From the NCBI GenBank assembly GCA_018715445.1, contig DVLP01000421.1, positions 1 to 9,968 of the forward strand: a stretch of DNA of 9,968 nucleotides. Reading direction: 5' to 3'. This document shows positions 6,330-9,968 of this stretch, piece by piece. The notes beneath the pieces are model-generated. The model worked only from the letters and a program-made list of their open reading frames with translations, was not told the DNA's origin and made no database searches. The first letter of the stretch is position 1; every line of letters begins with the position of its first letter. The position numbers were made by a program, and so were the translations under genes. This stretch comes from Candidatus Avipropionibacterium avicola. Lineage in GTDB: Bacteria > Actinomycetota > Actinomycetes > Propionibacteriales > Propionibacteriaceae.

Positions 6330-6829
6330 TCGGTGAACATCGCGGCGCGGGCGCCGGGCATCTCGGCGACCAGGTCGCGGGCCTTCTGGACCATCTTGTG
6401 CTCGCAGAGCAGCTCGTACTGGGTGGCGACGGTCTGGGTGACCGAGGTGAAGTCACGGCGACCGCCGGTCATGGCGTAGCCGATGGACTGGAAGACGATC
6501 GAGATCAACACCGACAGCACCACGGCGACCAGCAGTGCGACCAGTGGTGCCTCCAACCGGACGAACAGCGACAGCAGCACACCGATCAGCAGACCGGTCC
6601 CGACGCCGGACATCGCGGCATTGGCGACCACGGTCCCCCAGTTGCGCCGGCCGAGCACCCGCTCGACGCTCTTGAGGTTCGTCCCGACGATGCAGAGGTT
6701 CTTGACCTCGAACTTCTGGTCGGACAACCAGTCGACGGCCTTCTGTGCCTCGGCGTAGGTGTCGAACACCTTCACCGAGTGCGGGTACTCCAACTCGAAC
6801 AGCGAGCTCGGCTGTGGTCCCATGGTCAT
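6320..6829 (-). CDS. General stress protein, YflT-domain membrane protein
   Basis: A 169-residue protein. The N-terminal part, SVKVFDTYAEAQKAVDWLSDQKFEVKNLCIVGTNL (18-52, read in two pieces), is an alpha/beta YflT-like domain, as in the general stress protein 17M family. Two hydrophobic helices follow (about 70-90 and 95-117), then a charged C-terminal tail that includes TQYELLCEHKMVQKARDLVA (136-155), giving a membrane-anchored cytoplasmic domain. The biochemical role of the family is unknown; in Bacillus, YflT is part of the general stress response. The ATG at 6829 has a perfect AGGAGG six bases upstream, which favours it over the ATG at 6823. It lies 99 bp downstream of cls on the same strand, but a -10-like TAGATT in the gap suggests its own promoter. 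Confidence 0.85.
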   Translation of the reverse strand: MTMGPQPSSLFELEYPHSVKVFDTYAEAQKAVDWLSDQKFEVKNLCIVGTNLKSVERVLGRRNWGTVVANAAMSGVGTGLLIGVLLSLFVRLEAPLVALLVAVVLSVLISIVFQSIGYAMTGGRRDFTSVTQTVATQYELLCEHKMVQKARDLVAEMPGARAAMFTDPS

Positions 6830-6835
6830 CCGTGG

Positions 6836-6841
6836 CCTCCT
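6836..6841 (-). promoter_or_regulatory. Strong ribosome binding site of the stress-protein gene
   Basis: Perfect anti-16S complement AGGAGG on the minus strand, six bases before the ATG at 6829. It decides between two in-frame ATGs (6829 and 6823). Confidence 0.85.
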
Positions 6842-6863
6842 GATCAGCGATGGGGCGGGGCCA

Positions 6864-6869
6864 AATCTA
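6864..6869 (-). promoter_or_regulatory. Candidate -10 box of the stress-protein gene
   Basis: TAGATT on the minus strand fits TANNNT, 34 bases before the ATG, with the strong AGGAGG in between. The -35 region is A-rich (GAAAGAAA) but not consensus. It implies that the gene can be transcribed apart from cls. Confidence 0.4.
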
Positions 6870-6928
6870 CCGCTCTCGTACGGATTTCTTTCGGCCAGCG
6901 TTGCGGACGAGGCGTTTCACGGAGGTGT

Positions 6929-8404
6929 TCACATCAGTGCCGAGGTGAGCCGGCAGGCGTTGTCGAGGTACTTCAGGTACCAGGGCCGCTGCTTCCACTG
7001 CTCGAGGCTGAGCTCGGACGAGACGTCGCGATAGAGCTGGTCATTGTGCTGGAGCTGACCCACCAGGTCCCCGTCGAAGGCCACCAGCATCACCTCGTAG
7101 TCGAGGATGAACGAGCGGAAGTCCATGTTGGACGAGCCGATCGCGCACACCGCGTCGTCGACCACCAGGTACTTGGCGTGCAGCACCGCCGGCTTGGGGT
7201 AGAGGTGGATCGTCACCCCGGCCTCCAGCAGTTCACGGTAGTACGAGGCCTGCGCGTGCCCGACGAAGAACTGGTCGGCCTGCTCCCCCACGAAGAGCTC
7301 CACCTCGACCCCGCGCAGGGCGGCCGTGGTGATCGCCGAGAGCAGCGACTCGTCGGGGACGAAGTACGGACTGGTGATCGTCAACTTCTCCTGGGCCTGG
7401 TGCACCAGGCAGATGAACAGTCGCAGGTTGGGCTCGGTGGGGAAACCCGGCCCGGACGGCACCAGCTGCATGGCGTTGAGGCCCTCGTCCCGCGGTGGTG
7501 CACTGCGCTCCAGGTAGTCGTCCTGGTCGAGTTCCTCGCCGGTCTCGGTGAACCAGTCGACCAGGAAGACTGACTGGATCGAGGTCACGATGTCGCCGCC
7601 CACCTCGACGGTGAGGTCCTTCCATTCCCGTCCCACCCGGCGGTTGCGCCGCAGGTTGTAGCTGGGGTGGATCAGGTTGTGGGAGCCGATGAAGGCCGTG
7701 GCGCCGTCGATCACGACCAGTTTGCGATGGTTGCGCAGGTCCGGGCGCCGCATCCGTCCCTTCAACGGCAGGATCGGCATCATCAGGTGCCAGTCGATCC
7801 CCGCCTCGCTCATCCGCTTGCGGAACCGACGCCAGCCCGGATACTTGCGCGAGCCGAGGTGGTCCAGCAGGAGTCGGACCTCCACGCCACGCTCCACCGC
7901 CCGGGCCAGAGCGGTGAAGAAGACGTCGGTCGCCTCGTCCCAGCGCATGATGTAGAACTGCACGTGGACGTGGTGCTCGGCCCGGTCCACCCGCTCGGCC
8001 ATCGCCGTGCACAGCGCCACGGTGTCGTCGTAGAGCTGGCGGTTGTCACCGGCCGTGCAGGGAAATCCGGTCAGGTCGTACGACATCGACAGCACCGAGG
8101 CCAGATGGGGCTCGGCCCGAGCCGTTTCGGGCAGCACCGGCATGTGCGCCGTGGCGTCACGGAACAGCTCGGTCGCCCTGGCCTGGATCGCCCGGCGCCG
8201 ACCCCGGACGTACGGGCTGCCGATCAGCAGGAAGAGCGGGACCCCGACCAACGGCAGGAACAGGATCAGCAGCAGCCAGGCCTGGGCCGAGGCAGGACGT
8301 CGGTTCTCGGGCACCAGACCCAGCGCGACAATCTTGACCACGTATTCGAGCACCAGCACCGCGGTGGTGAAGATCTGGCGCCAGTCCACCGCGCTCCAGT
8401 CCAT
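6929..8404 (-). CDS. cls: Cardiolipin synthase (phospholipase D superfamily)
   Basis: A 491-residue membrane enzyme that in this family joins two phosphatidylglycerols (or PG and another phospholipid) to make cardiolipin. Two N-terminal transmembrane helices (about 12-31 and 41-63) form the PLDc_N hairpin. Two HKD phosphodiesterase motifs follow: H226-x-K228 to D233 with GSHN at 240-243, and H409-x-K411 to D416 with GSSN at 423-426. MDFRSF (427-432) and the C-terminal PWYLKYLDNACRL are also typical of bacterial Cls. Length matches the usual ~480-500. An in-frame TGA lies just upstream, so ATG 8404 is the earliest start. There is no clear Shine-Dalgarno, but TACGCT sits at -12 to -7, which points to a leaderless transcript. 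It is divergent from the RpiR-type regulator, with 205 bp between them. Confidence 0.94.
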   Translation of the reverse strand: MDWSAVDWRQIFTTAVLVLEYVVKIVALGLVPENRRPASAQAWLLLILFLPLVGVPLFLLIGSPYVRGRRRAIQARATELFRDATAHMPVLPETARAEPHLASVLSMSYDLTGFPCTAGDNRQLYDDTVALCTAMAERVDRAEHHVHVQFYIMRWDEATDVFFTALARAVERGVEVRLLLDHLGSRKYPGWRRFRKRMSEAGIDWHLMMPILPLKGRMRRPDLRNHRKLVVIDGATAFIGSHNLIHPSYNLRRNRRVGREWKDLTVEVGGDIVTSIQSVFLVDWFTETGEELDQDDYLERSAPPRDEGLNAMQLVPSGPGFPTEPNLRLFICLVHQAQEKLTITSPYFVPDESLLSAITTAALRGVEVELFVGEQADQFFVGHAQASYYRELLEAGVTIHLYPKPAVLHAKYLVVDDAVCAIGSSNMDFRSFILDYEVMLVAFDGDLVGQLQHNDQLYRDVSSELSLEQWKQRPWYLKYLDNACRLTSALM

Positions 8405-8405
8405 G

Positions 8406-8425
8406 CGGTGAGCGTACCGTCACCG
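8406..8425. repeat. Inverted repeat overlapping the cls -10 region
   Basis: CGGTGA (8406-8411), an 8-base centre, then TCACCG (8420-8425), perfect 6-bp arms. It covers the candidate cls -10 box and could be an operator. The 8-bp centre does not fit the TGTGA-N6-TCACA pattern of CRP/GlxR regulators. Confidence 0.4.
8411..8416 (-). promoter_or_regulatory. Candidate -10 box of cls (leaderless)
   Basis: TACGCT on the minus strand matches TANNNT and lies exactly at -12 to -7 from the cls ATG, which has no Shine-Dalgarno. This is the arrangement of leaderless actinobacterial mRNAs. No good -35 is visible. Confidence 0.45.
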
Positions 8426-8530
8426 GGTTGGTGAGCACCGCTGGTCCACCTCCGGGAGCCCACCGAGGAGCGTGCAACCGTTTTCGGGCACGATTTTCGC
8501 CCACCTTGGTCACGACTCGGCAAAGAACCC

Positions 8531-8559
8531 TTGACACCGGCGTTACGCAAAAGTAGTTT
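8531..8559 (+). promoter_or_regulatory. Promoter of the RpiR regulator gene
   Basis: Perfect -35 TTGACA (8531-8536), 17-bp spacer, and -10 TAGTTT (8554-8559, fitting TANNNT). Transcription would start near 8566, giving a leader of about 44 bases with AAGGGGG (8599-8605) before the ATG. It is the best promoter match in the window. Confidence 0.75.
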
Positions 8560-8590
8560 TCAGCGAAATTCAGATCGGTGAAACAGATTC
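8558..8590. promoter_or_regulatory. Candidate operator at the RpiR promoter
   Basis: The palindrome TTTC-AGC-GAAA (8558-8568) overlaps the -10 box and start site. TTCAG recurs exactly 10 bp apart (8559-8563, 8569-8573), and TTTCA (8558-8562) is mirrored by TGAAA (8579-8583). GAAA-rich palindromes are common for RpiR-family operators, so self-repression is likely, but the exact site is inference. Confidence 0.5.
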
Positions 8591-8609
8591 TTCCAGTCAA
8601 GGGGGTGAC

Positions 8610-9539
8610 ATGGGGCAGGTCGTGCAACACACGCCCGGAGCGGTGTCCAGCCGGATCCGTGCCGTGCGTCCGCAGCTGACCACCACGATGGCCAGGATCG
8701 CCGACGTCCTGCTCGCCGACCCCGAGGCACCCCTGCAGCTGTCGATCATCGAGCTCGCCCAGCGCGCCGAGACCTCAGCGGCCACCATCACCCGGTTCTG
8801 TCGGCTGCTGGGCTACACCGGCTACGTCCCGTTCCGGGTCGCCGTCGCCCAGGACATCGGCCGCCGTGACGCCAACGCCTCGTGGCGGACCGACATCGGC
8901 GAGGAGTTCGGCCCCGACGACGCCCCCCAGGCAGTGTTGAGCACCCTGCTGACCGCCCACGTGCAGTCGCTCGAGGAGACCGCCTCGGTGCTGGACGTGA
9001 ACCTGATGACCGAGGTCGCCCACCGGATCGTGCGGTCCCGCCATGTCGACGTCTACGGCGTCGGGGGCAGCGGCCGACGCGCCGCCGAGCTGGAGTCGCG
9101 GCTCTATCGGATCGGGATCAACACCCACGCCTGGACCGAGCTCCACGACGGCCTGGCCAGCGCGGCCATCCAGGGCAACGACTGCGTCGCGATCGCGATC
9201 TCCAGCAGTGGCCGCACCGAGGCGACCATCCAGATGATGGAGACCGCGGCCGCGACCGGGGCGACCACCGTCGCCGTCACCGCCCAGCACGCCACGCCGC
9301 TGGGCGAGGCCGCCGACCACGCCATCATCGCGCTGGCCCACGAACGCTTCATGCAACCCGACGACCTGAGCGGCACCCACGCCCAGATGTTCGTCCTCGA
9401 CCTGCTCTACCTGTTGGTGGCGCAGGCCGCCTTTGCCCAGTCCACGGCGACCTTGGCTGCAACCGCGGCTGCGGTCGCCCCGTATCGCCGACCGGTGACC
9501 CGGTCGGCACCTGTCACACCCATCACCCAACCCAGTTGA
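8610..9539 (+). CDS. RpiR-family transcriptional regulator (HTH plus SIS)
   Basis: A 309-residue regulator. The N-terminal HTH domain spans about 10-85, with the helix-turn-helix LSIIELAQRAETSAATITRF (44-63) and following CRLLGYTGYVPFRVAVAQDI. The SIS sugar-phosphate-binding domain spans about 130-270, with YGVGGSG (149-155) and ISSSGRT (198-203... centred on SSSGRT), the usual phosphosugar-contact loops. RpiR proteins bind DNA as dimers and sense phosphorylated sugars. The ngcE-like gene 43 bp downstream suggests GlcNAc-6-phosphate or a related amino-sugar phosphate as effector (inference). The start is ATG 8610, with AAGGGGG a few bases upstream. A Pro/Thr-rich tail follows residue 290. A consensus promoter overlaid with a GAAA-type palindrome lies upstream, pointing to autoregulation, possibly also of the divergent cls region. 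Confidence 0.92.
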   Translation: MGQVVQHTPGAVSSRIRAVRPQLTTTMARIADVLLADPEAPLQLSIIELAQRAETSAATITRFCRLLGYTGYVPFRVAVAQDIGRRDANASWRTDIGEEFGPDDAPQAVLSTLLTAHVQSLEETASVLDVNLMTEVAHRIVRSRHVDVYGVGGSGRRAAELESRLYRIGINTHAWTELHDGLASAAIQGNDCVAIAISSSGRTEATIQMMETAAATGATTVAVTAQHATPLGEAADHAIIALAHERFMQPDDLSGTHAQMFVLDLLYLLVAQAAFAQSTATLAATAAAVAPYRRPVTRSAPVTPITQPS

Positions 9540-9540
9540 G

Positions 9541-9557
9541 CGTGTCCAACCGACACG
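9541..9557 (+). repeat. Hairpin between the regulator gene and ngcE
   Basis: CGTGTC (9541-9546), loop CAACC, GACACG (9552-9557): a perfect 6-bp stem two bases after the RpiR stop codon and before the ngcE Shine-Dalgarno. No T-run follows. It could be a weak attenuator, an mRNA-stabilising stem for the transporter message, or an operator. Confidence 0.5.
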
Positions 9558-9568
9558 ACAAACCTGTC

Positions 9569-9576
9569 AGGAAGGA
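9569..9576 (+). promoter_or_regulatory. Ribosome binding site of ngcE
   Basis: AGGAAGGA ends six bases before the ATG at 9583, a strong site suited to a highly expressed binding protein. Confidence 0.75.
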
Positions 9577-9582
9577 AACATC

Positions 9583-9968
9583 ATGAGCAACGAGTGGCTC
9601 ATCAATCGCCGCAACCTGTTGCGCGGATCGGTTGCCGCAGCTGCGGTCGTCGGAGTCGGTGGGCTCGGGGCCTGCGCGACCGGAGGTCCGGTCGGCGGGG
9701 GCAACGAGGAGACCGAGCAGCCCGAAGGCCCGATGGACCCGGAGAACCCGTTCGGTGTCGAGGAGTCCGGCAAGCTCGACGTCATCGTCTTCAACGGAGG
9801 TTACGGCATTGACTACGTGAAGTTCGCCGCCGAGAAGATGAACGAGAAGTTCCCCGACATCAAGATCTCGGTGAAGCCGTCCACTGACATCGCCGGGGAG
9901 ATGCAGCCCCGTCTCGTGGGAGGCACACCACCCGACCTGCTCGACAACTCGGGCGCCAAGTCGATCGG
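9583..9968 (+). CDS. ngcE: NgcE-like sugar-binding lipoprotein of an ABC transporter, cut by right edge
   Basis: The first 128 residues of an extracytoplasmic carbohydrate-binding lipoprotein. The signal has a twin-arginine motif (N8-R9-R10-N11-L12-L13-R14), a hydrophobic stretch (16-29) and a lipobox L28-G29-A30-C31, so export by Tat and lipidation at C31 are expected. A Gly/Glu-rich linker (33-54) follows. Then ENPFGVEESGKLDVIVFNGG (54-73), AGEMQPRLVGGTPPDLLDNS (104-123) match the start of NgcE, the N-acetylglucosamine/N,N'-diacetylchitobiose-binding component known from Streptomyces. Cargo is therefore probably GlcNAc or chitobiose, from chitin or cell wall. Permease genes should follow outside the window. 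It lies 43 bp behind the RpiR gene, probably co-transcribed and controlled by it. Only the N-terminal third is visible, so sugar specificity remains open. Confidence 0.85.
   Translation, partial: MSNEWLINRRNLLRGSVAAAAVVGVGGLGACATGGPVGGGNEETEQPEGPMDPENPFGVEESGKLDVIVFNGGYGIDYVKFAAEKMNEKFPDIKISVKPSTDIAGEMQPRLVGGTPPDLLDNSGAKSI

Noticed and set aside
6398..7573. 391-codon plus-strand open frame opposite the stress-protein and cls genes
   Set aside because: It spans two real minus-strand genes and their promoter gap, and its translation is His/Gln/Val-rich shadow sequence.
8406..8425. CRP/GlxR-type binding site at cls
   Set aside because: The arms GGTGA and TCACC are separated by 8 bases rather than the 6 of the TGTGA-N6-TCACA consensus, so I list it only as an inverted repeat.
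1..9968. Defence island, prophage, biosynthetic cluster or other novel multi-gene system
   Set aside because: No integrase, transposase, toxin-antitoxin pair, restriction or cas gene is seen, and base composition is even. Nearly all genes belong to known, widely spread actinobacterial families.

Overview
The window is a 10 kb piece of chromosome from a high-GC Gram-positive bacterium. Codon third positions are almost all G or C, spacing between genes is short, GTG starts are used, and the gene families are those of Actinomycetota. A member of the Propionibacteriales is my best guess, but that is an inference from style and family resemblance only. I see ten genes, two of them cut by the window edges, and no tRNA, rRNA, CRISPR array, phage or transposon.

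Left block (1-1971, minus strand): a three-gene RNA/nucleic-acid operon transcribed leftwards. It holds a coiled-coil protein with a C4 zinc ribbon, a stand-alone RNase HI-type protein (GTGA overlap with the first) and an RNB-family exoribonuclease (1-base gap, running off the left edge). The zinc-ribbon gene has no normal start codon where its family homology begins; an ATC with a good Shine-Dalgarno sequence stands there instead. Next, on the plus strand, is a nine-helix DMT-type membrane transporter (2117-3070). Its 3' end overlaps by 17 bp the convergent gene for a NAT_N/GNAT_C-type acyltransferase-like protein (3054-4052, minus).

Middle block (4053-6319): a 44-bp divergent promoter separates the acyltransferase-like gene from pepP (Xaa-Pro aminopeptidase, all metal ligands present). 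pepP is translationally coupled (TGATG) to a gene for a GPP34/GOLPH3-family protein. After that comes a G-rich intergenic stretch of imperfect ~23-bp repeats that can fold into a terminator-like hairpin.

Right block (6320-9968): on the minus strand, a cardiolipin synthase (two HKD motifs) is followed by a YflT-type general stress membrane protein with its own promoter. Divergent from cls is an RpiR-family regulator with a near-consensus promoter (TTGACA, 17-bp spacer) overlaid by a candidate operator. Directly downstream is the 5' end of a Tat-exported sugar-binding lipoprotein that closely resembles NgcE of the N-acetylglucosamine/chitobiose ABC transporter. The likely logic is that a SIS-domain repressor senses an amino-sugar phosphate and controls itself and the downstream uptake operon, which continues beyond the window.

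This looks mostly like an ordinary, well-conserved actinobacterial core region. I did not find a new multi-gene system. The points most worth checking are the ATC start, the RpiR operator and the hairpin before ngcE, the intergenic repeat cluster, and the pepP-GPP34 coupling.
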